Source: Streptomyces sp. NBC_01788
GTDB lineage: Bacteria > Actinomycetota > Actinomycetes > Streptomycetales > Streptomycetaceae
Length of the DNA: 64,000 bases
Direction of reading: 5' to 3'
Assembly (NCBI RefSeq): GCF_035917575.1
Contig: NZ_CP109090.1
Coordinates: 62,001-126,000, forward strand
A model generated the notes under the pieces. It was not told the DNA's origin. It did no database searches and was given only the letters and a program-made list of their open reading frames with translations. The stretch's first letter is position 1. Every line of letters starts with the position of its first letter. The translations under genes and the position numbers were made by a program. Below, in pieces: positions 37,747 to 47,092 of this stretch.

Positions 37747-38477
37747 TCAAGGACGTCGCTTGGGGCGGTCGTCCCAGCGGTGGGTGGTCCAGGCTCGGCG
37801 GATCAGGCTACGAACGGTGATGATCGTGTCTGCGAGGTCGAAGAAGGCGTTGGCGACGGTCGCACGACGCTCGTAGCAGCGGGCAAGGCGGTGGAAGGTG
37901 TTCTGCCAGGCGTGGGTGCGCTCGACGTGCCACCGCTCGCTGGCCTGGATCGGCGCCTTCTCGCCCTTGTGCGCGATGCGGCCGTGCAGGTTGCGGGCTG
38001 CGAGTTCGGTGCGGGTCTTGTCCGAGTCGTAGCCGGCGTCCAGTTGCACGGTGATGTCGTCGGGCAGCGGTCCCAGGTGCTCCAGCAAGTCCAGGGTCGG
38101 GGCGAGCAGTGGGGAGTCGTGGCGGTTCGCTCCGGTGAGGACCCTGCCGAGCGGGATGCCGTAACCATCGGTCATGCCCGAGCGTTTGAGGCGTTGCTTG
38201 CCACGGTCGACCGGTGAGCGCCCGGCGACCTCGCCGCCGTCGGGGGCCTTGGTGATGGAGCCGTCGATGGCGATCTGGTCGAGCACGAGTCCGACGCTCC
38301 GGTCGTAGGACTCCAGCGCGATCTGCTTGAGCCGGGCGAAGACGCCGAGGGAAATCCACTGACTTGAGTGAGCCCCAGCACGGCACGGCTGCGGCGCAGG
38401 GCACAGGCCAACTGGCCCACGGCGCTGTCGGTGTCCGGCACCTTCTTGAGGCGCCGAACCTTCCGAACGGTACTCAT
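37747..38477 (-). pseudogene. IS5-family transposase, frameshifted
   Basis: Downstream of about 38290 the minus strand reads LDQIAIDGSITKAPDGGEVA, GKQRLKRSGMTDGYGIPLGR and HVERTHAWQNTFHRLARCYE, a clear IS5 DDE catalytic part ending at 37747. The N-terminal text (LGVFARLKQIALESYDRS) is in another frame, and only about 25 codons remain of the start region (38480-38400). It is inactive. Confidence 0.82.
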
Positions 38478-38651
38478 GGCGCGGTGTCAGATCGGAGTGG
38501 CCCGCACCTCAACCAACGTCCCGGCCCGGCGCCGGCGGCGCCGGGCCCGGCCGACCAGGTGGACACGGCATCGGCAACGGAAGCGTGCTGGTTGTGCGTC
38601 AGGTGCGCAACGCACCGTCCGCCGGGGCCGGCGTGCGGCCAACCTGCGGGC

Positions 38652-39272
38652 ATGAACAAGTTGATCGAGCTGATGAACAGCTCGCTCGTATCCGGGGCGG
38701 TCATCGCCGTTCTGGCATCATGGCTGACCAGCCGCGCCCGCACCCGCCAAGAGCAGCAGGCCGAGATCGGTGCCCTGCGAGTGCATGCGGATGCGATGAC
38801 GGTGGCGGTGACGGAACTCCAGGGCGCTGCCGCCGCCAACCGGCTGCTGTGGGAGGGGCCGGCCGAGCGCGGCCGCACGTTCCTGCTGACCGTGCTCGCC
38901 TTCGCCGGCGGCGCCGCCCGCGCCCGGATCGCCGGTGGCACCGCCGTGCAGAGCGGGCTCCTGGGGTTCGGGCGCGCGGCCGAGCTGCTGAGCCAGGAGC
39001 GGGTGGCGAGCAAGCAGACCGCTGCCGCCGTGCGGGAGCCGCTCACCCGGGCCGCCACCGCCGCCGCCCCGCTCATGCGCTGCTCCGACCCGGCCGTCGT
39101 CACTGCCACCGAGCAGCTGCTGAACGCCCTGCCGGACGTGGAGGACACCGCGCGTCTGGAGGCCGCCCTGGCAGCGTTCGGCCGAGCCATCAACGCCGCC
39201 ACCGCGCCGCGGCTGTCCTGGTGGGTACGTCGCCGCGCCGCGCGCACGACCCGACGGGCGGCCCTTCCGTAG
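38652..39272 (+). CDS. Hypothetical protein with N-terminal membrane segment
   Basis: This 206-aa protein has a short hydrophobic helix near the N-terminus (SGAVIAVLASWL), then an Ala/Arg/Glu-rich helical body without recognised domains. It starts at ATG 38652 behind a weak GCGGG. It faces tpg tail to tail. Codon bias is strongly GC3, supporting a real gene, but I do not recognise a family and its role is unknown. Confidence 0.7.
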   Translation: MNKLIELMNSSLVSGAVIAVLASWLTSRARTRQEQQAEIGALRVHADAMTVAVTELQGAAAANRLLWEGPAERGRTFLLTVLAFAGGAARARIAGGTAVQSGLLGFGRAAELLSQERVASKQTAAAVREPLTRAATAAAPLMRCSDPAVVTATEQLLNALPDVEDTARLEAALAAFGRAINAATAPRLSWWVRRRAARTTRRAALP

Positions 39273-39337
39273 GGTGCGAAACGCCGCGTCCCCGGCAGCT
39301 TCGATGCCGGGGAGGCGGCGCTTGTGCGGGAGCTGGC

Positions 39338-39895
39338 CTAGAGCTCGATCTGGATCTGCTCGATGTCGGTGAACTCCACGCCCAGGCCGTGCGCGCGGGT
39401 GTTGTTGGCGCGGAAGTACATCCGGGCGAGGCCGTCGGCGGCGATCTGCTGGAGCTGCTGCTCGGTGGCTCCCTGCTCCCGCGCGGTGAACAGTTAGTCG
39501 GCGTACTCGGGCGGCAGCGCCTGGGTGATGTCGCGGATCCGGGCGTCGTCGGTGGTGCCCGGCGCCGCGGTGAACCCGAACCCCGCGCGGGTGGAGACGA
39601 CCAGGCCGCCGGTGGAGGCCGCCTTCTTCCTCGCCTTCGCCCTCACCTGCGGCAGCCACGGCTTCTTGACCTCACGCTCTATGCGGCCGCGCAGGTCCTG
39701 GCGGGGCCACTTGAGCTTGCCCGAGACGTACCGCTCCACCGTGCGCTGGGAGATCCCGAGCGCCTGCGCGGTGGCCTTGGTGCCCTTGAGCTGCTTGACC
39801 AGGTACTTCACCTGCGCCTGGGCGCTCTGCGGGATGCGGCGGGTGAACGCCCCCTCCAGCGCGCGGTCCAGGCTGTCCCCGAGCGAATCGACCAT
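39338..39895 (-). pseudogene. tpg: Telomere terminal protein gene tpg, broken by an in-frame stop
   Basis: The 558-base frame would code 185 aa, the normal Tpg length. It has QVKYLVKQLKGTKATAQALG and ISQRTVERYVSGKLKWPRQD (HTH), RARKKAASTGGLVVSTRAGF and a C-terminal VEFTDIEQIQIEL. A TAA at 39494-39496 interrupts the frame after PPEYAD; homologous sequence continues in the same frame to TAG 39338. Tpg caps linear Streptomyces replicon ends and primes end patching with Tap. The truncated 133-aa product is unlikely to work. It starts at ATG 39895, seven bases after the tap stop, behind GGGGAG. Confidence 0.85.
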
Positions 39896-39901
39896 GGCCA
39901 G

Positions 39902-41825
39902 CTACTCCCCTTCTCCGGCGCTCTGGTCGGTCTTGATGAGGTTGGCGATGTTGAAGACCTCGCCGCGTTCCTCTAACGTCTGCTCCACCCACAGGACGGT
40001 CTGGGTGCCCTGCCACTTGACCATCCCGGGCGAGACTCCGAGCCGGAACGTGCCCGGCGCCGGCTTGCCCTTGGGCTGTACGGCAGGACGTCCAGCGGGG
40101 ACGGGCCGGGCGAGGGGTTAGACGATGGCGTCGGTGCCGATCGCGACCGGGTACAGGTCGGCGGCCGCCGTCTTCATCAGCTTGCGGTGCAGGTCGACGC
40201 GCTGGATCGCGAGCACGGCGGCCCGGATGTCGGGGCGCCACGTCTCCCGGTTCAGCGCCGGATAGGGCTCGTAGTACGGCACCTGGCCCCGGCTGCGCTG
40301 GCGCAGCTTGCCGATCGCGCCCTTCGCCGTCGCCTTGATCGCAGTCTCCAGCAGCGCCATCGTGGGGTCGACCTGCTTGCGCCGTGCCATCGCCTCGAGG
40401 AACTCCTGGCCGGCGAGGTCGGTGGTGACGCCCATGTCGGCCATCGTCTCCACGTACGCGTCGCGCAGCCGCTTGTACCAGGGGCCCAGGTAGCGGCCGG
40501 TCTGGGTGCGCACGTACGCCTCGATCGGCGCGACGTCGAAGCCGAGCTCCACCGCGTAGGCGACGGTCGGGGTGGCGTACCAGCCCGGGCCCTCGGGCCG
40601 GTCGCCCTTCGGCGTGAACGGGCTCGGGAGCCGGTCTGCGTCGACGGTGCGGCCGTTGATCTGGACGCGGGACAGGTCGACGCGGGACAGGTCGACCAGC
40701 CACGAGCCGGGCAGCGCCGGATCGAACTGCGGGTTGCCGGTCAGGTGGGTGGGTCCGTTCAGCCCGACGGTGAGGCCGTTCGCGGCGGCGGCGAAGCTCA
40801 TGTTGAGGTCGACGACGACCAGGTACGGGTTGGCGCACTCCTCATCGGTCAGCGGCCGGCACCAGTCGTAGGGCACCTCCATCAGCATCTCTGCCGGGGT
40901 GCGCAGGTGGTGCCGGGCGAACTTGTCCTTGAGGATCGGGTGTTCGTCGGGGACCTCGCACTCCACCACGTCGTACACGGCGGTGAGCGCGTCGTCGTTG
41001 AAGGCCCGCTTGAACTCGCCGGTGTCCGGGTCCTTCTCGGCGCGGGTCGGCGGGCGCAGCGCGGTCATCAGTTCCAGGCCGGTCGTCGCGGTGCTGCCGC
41101 GCGGCGTTGTCACCCGGGCCGCGTACAGGCCGAGGTAGCGGGCGAGGTCGGCCGGGTGCATCGTCGGCAGCTGCGGGTCGTCCTTCTTGTCCCACTCGCG
41201 GGCGTCCAGCGCGTTCCAGGGCAGGATGCACAGCTGGACGCAGCGCCGCTTGGATCCTTCCGGGTCGCGGTAGACCCGGGCCCACGGCCCGAATCCGCGC
41301 TGGGTGAGCTGGAGTCCGGCCCGCTCGATCTGCTTGACCACCTTGTGGCCGGCCGCCAGCCGTCCCGCGCGCTGCTCCTCCTGTGACAGGGCCGCGGGCA
41401 GGCCGTAGCGCTCCAGCGCGGACGCGGTGAAGACGAGGAGCGGGCGTCACGGCCGTTGCGATGCAGCCGGGCCTGAACTAGGCGGGCCTCGGTCAGCGTC
41501 CAGTCGACCAGCGCCGGGATGCTCTTGGCGGGCACGTCCAGGACCAAGCCGCCGACGCAGTACGCCGACACCTGCCCGTCCTCGCAGTCGATGACCGCGA
41601 GCGGCCCGTTCTCGAAGCGCGGATCGGCAGCGGCCGCCACCGTGGTCTTCTTCGCCGCCGCCTTCTTCGCACCCAGGCGCCGCGACGACGCAGCGGGCCG
41701 GGTGGTGCTGCTCGCCGCCGCCTTCGGGCGGGACGGCGGGGCAGCGGCGGGCGCGGGAGCGGGGACCGGCTCCGGGGCCGGGCCGGTGAACGCCTCCGGG
41801 ACCGCCGGCGGACGGGCCGGCGAGA
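39902..41825 (-). pseudogene. tap: Telomere-associated protein gene tap, frameshifted and 5'-replaced
   Basis: Recognisable Tap text includes DPRFENGPLAVIDCEDGQ, QARLHRNGRDA, then in a second frame VKQIERAGLQLTQRGFGPWA, TGLELMTALRPPT and DLYPVAIGTDAIV. One frameshift lies near 41440. An inserted base creates TAA at 40118-40120 after AIV; a compensating change about 40 bases later restores KPAPGTFRLGVSPGMVKW to TAG 39902. The N-terminal HTH region is missing and IS5-type transposase sequence abuts instead. Tap recruits Tpg to telomere overhangs; this copy is dead. Confidence 0.82.
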
Positions 41826-42081
41826 CGGCCAGCAGAGGTGCCAGGTGATCGAGGATGCGGTCGGCCGCCGACTTCGAGACCCCGAACAACGGCCCCACCT
41901 GCCGCAAGGTGAGGTTCGTGCGCCAGTACGTCGCCACCAGCAACACGGCCCGCTGACTGGTTCCGCGGCGAAGCCGGGCTGGCCGTCCAGGGCACGGAGC
42001 CGCTGGTAACAGATCATCGACGCCGACGACGGGCAGCGCCGTGTCTGGACGCTCATCGAGACACCGCGGGGCATTGAGCAC
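41826..42081 (-). pseudogene. N-terminal remnant of an IS5-type (DDE_Tnp_4) transposase fused to tap
   Basis: Minus-strand text RAVLLVATYWRTNLTLRQVG, PLFGVSKSAADRILDHLAPL is the HTH_Tnp_4 region of DDE_Tnp_4 transposases. It runs in frame straight into Tap text (PPAVPEAFTGPAPEPV). The catalytic half is absent here, but a fragment of that kind lies at 35.6-36.0 kb. Confidence 0.7.
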
Positions 42082-42118
42082 CTGAGTGAAACGCTGGGCT
42101 CCCGCGCCCTGGTAGGAG

Positions 42119-42143
42119 GGGCAGGTGTTGGTAGGGCCTGCCC
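42119..42143 (-). terminator. Possible hairpin at the end of the ABC operon
   Basis: GGGCAGG (42119-42125) and CCTGCCC (42137-42143) form a 7-bp stem 13 bases beyond the last stop of the leftward operon. It is a modest but well-placed terminator candidate. Confidence 0.5.
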
Positions 42144-42155
42144 TCCGGGGGTGGG

Positions 42156-43253
42156 TCAGAAGACTTCAGCCCAGGATGCGGGGTGGAAGGTGCAAGGTCC
42201 GCCCGGATGGGCGGCGAGCCCTCCCCCTGCGACGTCCAGGGACACGGTGGCGAGCGTCTCCCAGCGCTTGCCGATCACCTCGTCCGGCTGAGTGTGGCAG
42301 CAGAGCTCCGCGCCCTCGTCCCCGTGGCAGGTGAGGGCCTTGACCAGGGTCTCCCGGTCCGGCGCGCTGATCGCCGCGGTGCGCTCCTGCAGGACGTTCA
42401 TCCGCCGGTAGGTGCTGGGGTCCTCGACTCCCATCACCTCGCCACCGGCGAGTGCCTGGTCGACGAAGTGGTTGGTGCGCAGTAGGAAGCCGTCCTCGCG
42501 CGGACGCAGCAGTACCGATCCGGCGGGGCTGAGTTCGATCGCTGCCGCGGTGGTCCGGTCTTCCGCGTGGTCGGCCAGCGTCAGGGAGCTGGATGCCGTC
42601 ACCGATGTGCCGGTGGCCAGTTCGACGGCTTCGGGGACGCTTGCGCAGGTGTCGAGGATGCGTCGGGCCAGGGCGTGCACTGGTATCCACGTGCCCGCTG
42701 CCTCGGTCGACTTGTCCGAGGTGTGGCCGAGGATGTTGAAGTGCAGGCCCAGGCCCGCCTTGTTGACTCCGATCTTGCCGACGATGCCGAACTCGGTCAC
42801 CGTGTGCACGACCCGGCCGTCGGGGTGTTCGATGGTCCAGACGAACCAGCCGTCCCGCATGCCGTCGTGCCAGTCCCAGGTCTGGGTGGTGACGGGCGGA
42901 CGACCGTCGGCCGGGGCGTACACGACCGTCGAGCACTCCGGGTGCTGTGTCCGGCCGAACCGGCCGAGGATCTCCGTTCGGGCGTTGAGCGCGGCGATCC
43001 GCCACAGGGGCAGGCCGGCGCCGCGCGCGATGCCGTCCATCTCCTCGGCCAGTTCCGGGGCCCAGGCGCTGATGTGCTCGAAGGCCCGCAGGCTCCAGTC
43101 GGTGACGTCCTGCGGCGTGGCGCCTGCGGCGGCGAAGAGCTGGTCGTAGAAGGCGCTGGCCTGCCCGATGCGGTCCGGGAAGGCCTTGCCCAGCTGCTGC
43201 CCGCGATCGCCGGGGGCTGCCTGGGCCGACCGGAAAACCGTAGGGGTGGTCAC
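42156..43253 (-). CDS. C45-family acyltransferase/hydrolase (isopenicillin N acyltransferase-like)
   Basis: This 365-aa protein resembles C45 autoproteolytic Ntn hydrolases. It has the candidate nucleophile Cys in PECSTVVYAPADGRP, then TQTWDWH, and NKAGLGLHFNILG further on. Such enzymes cut or transfer acyl groups on amides, including N-acyl amino acids and peptides. I chose GTG 43253 because it overlaps the ABC ATPase stop (GTGA). It is the last gene of a peptide-type ABC operon, which suggests it processes the imported substrate. Confidence 0.82.
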   Translation of the reverse strand: MTTPTVFRSAQAAPGDRGQQLGKAFPDRIGQASAFYDQLFAAAGATPQDVTDWSLRAFEHISAWAPELAEEMDGIARGAGLPLWRIAALNARTEILGRFGRTQHPECSTVVYAPADGRPPVTTQTWDWHDGMRDGWFVWTIEHPDGRVVHTVTEFGIVGKIGVNKAGLGLHFNILGHTSDKSTEAAGTWIPVHALARRILDTCASVPEAVELATGTSVTASSSLTLADHAEDRTTAAAIELSPAGSVLLRPREDGFLLRTNHFVDQALAGGEVMGVEDPSTYRRMNVLQERTAAISAPDRETLVKALTCHGDEGAELCCHTQPDEVIGKRWETLATVSLDVAGGGLAAHPGGPCTFHPASWAEVF

Positions 43254-44110
43254 GATGTCTCCTCCATGGCGAGCGCCTGGCGCTCGTCCTGGCTCATTCG
43301 CCGCGGCTTCCAACCGGGGCCGGGCACGGATCGGCGCAGCATGCGGGTGTACGGATGCTGCGGGTCGTCGAGGATGCGGGCGGTGGGGCCGGATTCCACG
43401 ATCCGTCCCTTGCGCATGACGATCGCTTCCTCGCTGATCTGCCGTACGACGGACAGATCGTGGCTGATGAACAGGTAGGTGAGGCCGGTGCGTTCGCGGA
43501 TGTCGGCGAGCAGGTTGAGGATCTGTGCCTGGATCGACACATCCAGCGCGGCCACCGCTTCGTCCAGCACCAGCACCTTGGGTTCGGCGGCGAGCGCTCG
43601 GGCGATGGCGACCCGCTGCCGCTGCCCGCCCGACAGCGCGGAGGGAAGCGCGCGGGACTGCCGTTCGTCGAGGCCGACGTCGGCCAGCAGCCGGGCGATC
43701 CGCTCCTCACGTTCGTTGCGGGACGGTTTGAAGTGCAGGTCGATCACTTCGCCCAGGGCGTCGCGGACCGACCTGCGCCGGTTGAGGGATCCGTAGGGGT
43801 CCTGGAACACCATCTGGATCTCGCGCCCGCGGCGGCGCCGTTCGGCCGTCCCGGCACGTCCCGGTTTGCGGGGGCGGCCGAGGACGGTGATGCTGCCGGA
43901 GGTCGGGGTCTCCAGGCCGACCACCATCCGGGCGACCGTGGACTTGCCGGAGCCGGACTCCCCCACGATCGCGAGCGCGCCGCCGGGCCGGACCTGGAAG
44001 CCGACGCCGTCCACGGCGGTGAACTCGGTGGTGCCCCGTCCGTCTGGGCGGCGGACGCGGAACACCTTGCGAAGCTCGGTCACTTCCACGACAGGGGTGT
44101 GTTCAGACAT
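43250..44110 (-). CDS. Oligopeptide-type ABC transporter ATPase (DppF/OppF-like)
   Basis: This 286-aa ATPase has Walker A GESGSGKST, signature LSGGQRQRVAIARAL, Walker B KVLVLDEAVAALD, and the C-terminal QHPYTRMLRRSVPG typical of peptide/nickel importers. The start ATG 44110 overlaps the neighbouring ATPase stop by eight bases. It forms the ATPase pair with the next gene on the cytoplasmic side of the importer. The usual Walker B SALD is AALD here. Confidence 0.93.
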   Translation of the reverse strand: MSEHTPVVEVTELRKVFRVRRPDGRGTTEFTAVDGVGFQVRPGGALAIVGESGSGKSTVARMVVGLETPTSGSITVLGRPRKPGRAGTAERRRRGREIQMVFQDPYGSLNRRRSVRDALGEVIDLHFKPSRNEREERIARLLADVGLDERQSRALPSALSGGQRQRVAIARALAAEPKVLVLDEAVAALDVSIQAQILNLLADIRERTGLTYLFISHDLSVVRQISEEAIVMRKGRIVESGPTARILDDPQHPYTRMLRRSVPGPGWKPRRMSQDERQALAMEETS

Positions 44111-45107
44111 CGCGCACCTCCGTGCCGGAACGTCGGAGAACGGACTCGAGCTCTTCGCTGCGGTGGCACCGGACCTGGCCCGAACCGATCGGCCGCAGGG
44201 CCGGGGCAGTGGCCGTGCACTGGGGCTCGGCGTAGGGGCAGCGGGGCGCCAGGGCGCAGCCGGAACCGACTTCGAAGGCCGAGATCGGTCGTCCCGGGAT
44301 CACCTCCAGGCGGTCGGCGACCCGGTCGATGCGCGGCCGGGAGTCCAGCAGGAGCCGGCTGTAGGGGTGTCTGGGCCGGTCCTCGAGCGCCTGCGGCCGG
44401 CTCTCCTCGACGATCGAGCCCGCGTACATGACCGCGATCCGGTCGCATACCGCGCCGGCCAGCTCCAGGTCGTGGGTGATGAACAGCATGGCCAGGCCGT
44501 GTTCCCGGCGCATCTCGTCCAGGATGCCCATCACCTCGGACTGGGTGGTGACGTCCAGCGCCGTGGTGGGCTCGTCCGCGAGGATCATCCGGGGGCGGAC
44601 GGCGATCGCGGCCGCGATCACGACCCGTTGGAGCAGGCCGCCGGAGAGTTCGTGTGGGTACTGGCGCATCCGGCGTGAGGCGTCGGGGATGCCGACATCG
44701 GACAGGATGCGCTGGACGAGGGCGCGCGCTTGCCGAACGCCCTCGCCGTGGTTGGCGACCAGCGCCTCGACCAGGAAGTCCCCGACGGTCGACACGGGGT
44801 TGATGGCGGCGCGCGGGTCCTGGTGGATCACCGCGACCTCGTGGGACCGGAACCGGCGCAGGTCCTTGGCCGACATGGAGAGGACGTCGGCGCCGTCGAA
44901 GTCGATCCGTCCCGAGGTCTCGGCCCCGCCGGGGAGCACCCGCAGAACGGAGCGCACCGTCATCGACTTGCCGGAACCGGACTCGCCGACCAGGCCGACG
45001 GCCTCGCCCGCGCCGACGTCGAGCGAGACGTCGTGCAGCACGGGGCGTCGCTCGCCGTCGACGTTCAATGTCACATGGAGGCCGTCCAGGCGCAGCAGCG
45101 GGCTCAT
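44103..45107 (-). CDS. Oligopeptide-type ABC transporter ATPase (DppD/OppD-like)
   Basis: This 334-aa ATPase has Walker A GESGSGKSM, signature LSGGLLQRVVIAAAIA, Walker B ILADEPTTALD, and a C-terminal CxxxxxCPxAxxxC-type cluster (GSGCALAPRCPYAEPQC) found in OppD proteins, which may hold an iron-sulphur centre. I chose ATG 45107, which overlaps the permease stop by four bases; the longer frame upstream runs over the permease. It pairs with the DppF-like ATPase. Confidence 0.93.
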   Translation of the reverse strand: MSPLLRLDGLHVTLNVDGERRPVLHDVSLDVGAGEAVGLVGESGSGKSMTVRSVLRVLPGGAETSGRIDFDGADVLSMSAKDLRRFRSHEVAVIHQDPRAAINPVSTVGDFLVEALVANHGEGVRQARALVQRILSDVGIPDASRRMRQYPHELSGGLLQRVVIAAAIAVRPRMILADEPTTALDVTTQSEVMGILDEMRREHGLAMLFITHDLELAGAVCDRIAVMYAGSIVEESRPQALEDRPRHPYSRLLLDSRPRIDRVADRLEVIPGRPISAFEVGSGCALAPRCPYAEPQCTATAPALRPIGSGQVRCHRSEELESVLRRSGTEVRDV

Positions 45108-46021
45108 GCGCGGCCTCCTGCCTTGCGGCCGCCGAGGCGTTCGCCCAGCACGCTGAACGCCGCGACCGTGATGACGATCATCAGGCCCGCATACAGAGAC
45201 TGTTGGGGGAAGCCCTTCACCAGGGAGGCCTGGCCGCTGGAGACCATCAGGCCCCAGTCGGCCGTGGGCGGCTGGACGCCGAGACCGAGGAAGGAGATCG
45301 CGGCAAGTTCGATCATTGCGGATCCGAAGTTGATGGTGGCACCGGTGAGGATCTGGGGGGTGATGTTGGGCAGGATCTGCCGCACGCAGATGACGAACCC
45401 GGAGAAGCCTTGGATCTCTCCGGACGCGATGTAGGGCAGCATGCGTTCGCGCAGTGACACGCTTCGCAGCACCCGTGCGGTGTACGGGGTGAAGCCCACC
45501 GCGAGCGCCAGGGACGCCTGGAGCAGCCCGCGGTCGTACAGCGCGATCACGATGATGGCCAGCAGCAGGCTGGGGAAGGCGAACAGCAGGTCGAGCAGAC
45601 GGGATATCAGGTCGTCGACGCGGCCGCCGAACCATGCCGCGGTGAGTGCCATCAGGGTGCCCAGCGCCGCGGTGACGGTGACGACGATGAAGGGGCCCAG
45701 AAGGCTGGTCCGGGCGCCCCAGATCAGCCGGGAGAGCAGATCACGACCGGAGTTGTCGGTGCCGAGCAGATGCTCCGCGCTGGAGGACTGGTAGGTGGCG
45801 GCGAGGTCGACCTGCAGCGGGTCGTAGGGAGCGATCCAGGGGGCGAGGATCGCGATGGCGGCCATCAGGACGATGAAGGCGGCGGCGACGGTGCCGGTGA
45901 TTCCGACGTGGGTGACGAAGTGCCCGATCATGTTCCGGCGGCCGGTAGGGCCTCCGGAGCGGGCGGCCTTTCCTGGAGTGCCTGCGGTAGCCGTGCCCGA
46001 GGCGTTGACGCTGTCGCTCAT
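45104..46021 (-). CDS. Oligopeptide-type ABC transporter permease (DppC-like)
   Basis: This 305-aa permease has an N-terminal cytosolic stretch, a first membrane helix (about residues 40-62), LGTDNSGRDLLSRLIWGART, which is the DppC signature, and an EAA-like loop with AISFLGLGVQPPTADWG. The start ATG 46021 overlaps the other permease stop (ATGA). It forms the channel with the DppB-like protein. Confidence 0.93.
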   Translation of the reverse strand: MSDSVNASGTATAGTPGKAARSGGPTGRRNMIGHFVTHVGITGTVAAAFIVLMAAIAILAPWIAPYDPLQVDLAATYQSSSAEHLLGTDNSGRDLLSRLIWGARTSLLGPFIVVTVTAALGTLMALTAAWFGGRVDDLISRLLDLLFAFPSLLLAIIVIALYDRGLLQASLALAVGFTPYTARVLRSVSLRERMLPYIASGEIQGFSGFVICVRQILPNITPQILTGATINFGSAMIELAAISFLGLGVQPPTADWGLMVSSGQASLVKGFPQQSLYAGLMIVITVAAFSVLGERLGGRKAGGRA

Positions 46022-46965
46022 GAGCGCTTCCCTCCGAGCTTGAACCGTGGGTCCAGCCATGCGTAGAGCACATCGACGGCCAGGTTGACGAGGCCGAATG
46101 CAACCACCAGGGCGAGCGCGATGGCCTGGACGACGGCGAAGTCCTTCTGGTTGACGGCATCGACCAGAGCAGAGCCGAGACCGTCGAGGGCGAACGCCTT
46201 CTCGACGACGGTCGCGCCGGCGATCAGGGCCGCGATGTTGACTCCCACGATCGTGGTCACCGGAAGCAGTGCATTGCGCAGCACATGCCGCCGGACCACC
46301 AGGGAGCGCGGAAGTCCGCGTCCGATCGCGGTGGCGACGTGCTCGGAGTCCTTCTCCTCCATGATCGAGGTCCGGGTGATCCGTGCGACCACCGCGCCCG
46401 AGGGTATGGCGAGCGCGATCGCCGGCAGGGTGAGATGCCAGAGCCGGTCCGCCAGGCCCTCACCGGACCCGAACACGGGGAACCAGCCGAGCTGCACGGA
46501 GAACAGGTTCATCAGCAGCAGTGCGGCGAAGAACGTGGGAACGGCGAAGCCCATGCTGGTGACAACCAGCGCCACCGTGTCGAGCAGGCCACCGCGCAGC
46601 CCGGACACCACGCCGACCAGCACGCCGAAGACGACGAGGAGCACGGCGGCGTACAGCGTGAGCAGCAGCGTGGAGCCGACACGCGGGGCGAGCAGGCTCG
46701 CCACGTCCTGACGGAACACCAGGGACTGGCCGAGATCGCCGCGGACCACTCCGGTGATCCAGTCCCAGTAGCGGATCGGGAACGGGTCGTCGAGGTGGTA
46801 TTGGGCGCGGATCGAGGCGAGCGTCTCGGGGCTGATCGAGCGCCCCTGGGTGAGGAAGGTCTCCGGCCTGCCCGGTGCGAGGTACAGCGCACCGAAGATG
46901 AGGAAGCTGGCAACGATCAGGGTCGCGGCCAGCGCGAGCAAGCGCCGGAAAAGAAATCCGAGCAT
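46018..46965 (-). CDS. Oligopeptide-type ABC transporter permease (DppB-like)
   Basis: This 315-aa permease has about six membrane helices, an N-terminal LAATLIVASFLIFGALYLAPG segment as in DppB, and the EAA loop RNALLPVTTIVGVNIAALIAG. It begins at ATG 46965, about 130 bases after the binding-protein gene, and overlaps the DppC-like gene. Confidence 0.93.
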   Translation of the reverse strand: MLGFLFRRLLALAATLIVASFLIFGALYLAPGRPETFLTQGRSISPETLASIRAQYHLDDPFPIRYWDWITGVVRGDLGQSLVFRQDVASLLAPRVGSTLLLTLYAAVLLVVFGVLVGVVSGLRGGLLDTVALVVTSMGFAVPTFFAALLLMNLFSVQLGWFPVFGSGEGLADRLWHLTLPAIALAIPSGAVVARITRTSIMEEKDSEHVATAIGRGLPRSLVVRRHVLRNALLPVTTIVGVNIAALIAGATVVEKAFALDGLGSALVDAVNQKDFAVVQAIALALVVAFGLVNLAVDVLYAWLDPRFKLGGKRS

Positions 46966-47092
46966 GGGCTGTTCCTGCTGGAGAGGTCTGCGGGGGAGCG
47001 CGGTCGGGCAAGCCGCCGCGCTCCCCTGCCGGAATGCGGATAAGGACGTGCGCCGTGGGCGCCTGGGTCGGTGGGCGCTACCTGCTAGGCGC

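Noticed and set aside
44103..45635. A 510-codon version of the DppD-like ATPase
   Set aside because: The extra 176 residues lie over the permease gene in another frame. The ATG at 45107 gives a normal OppD length and a stop overlap.
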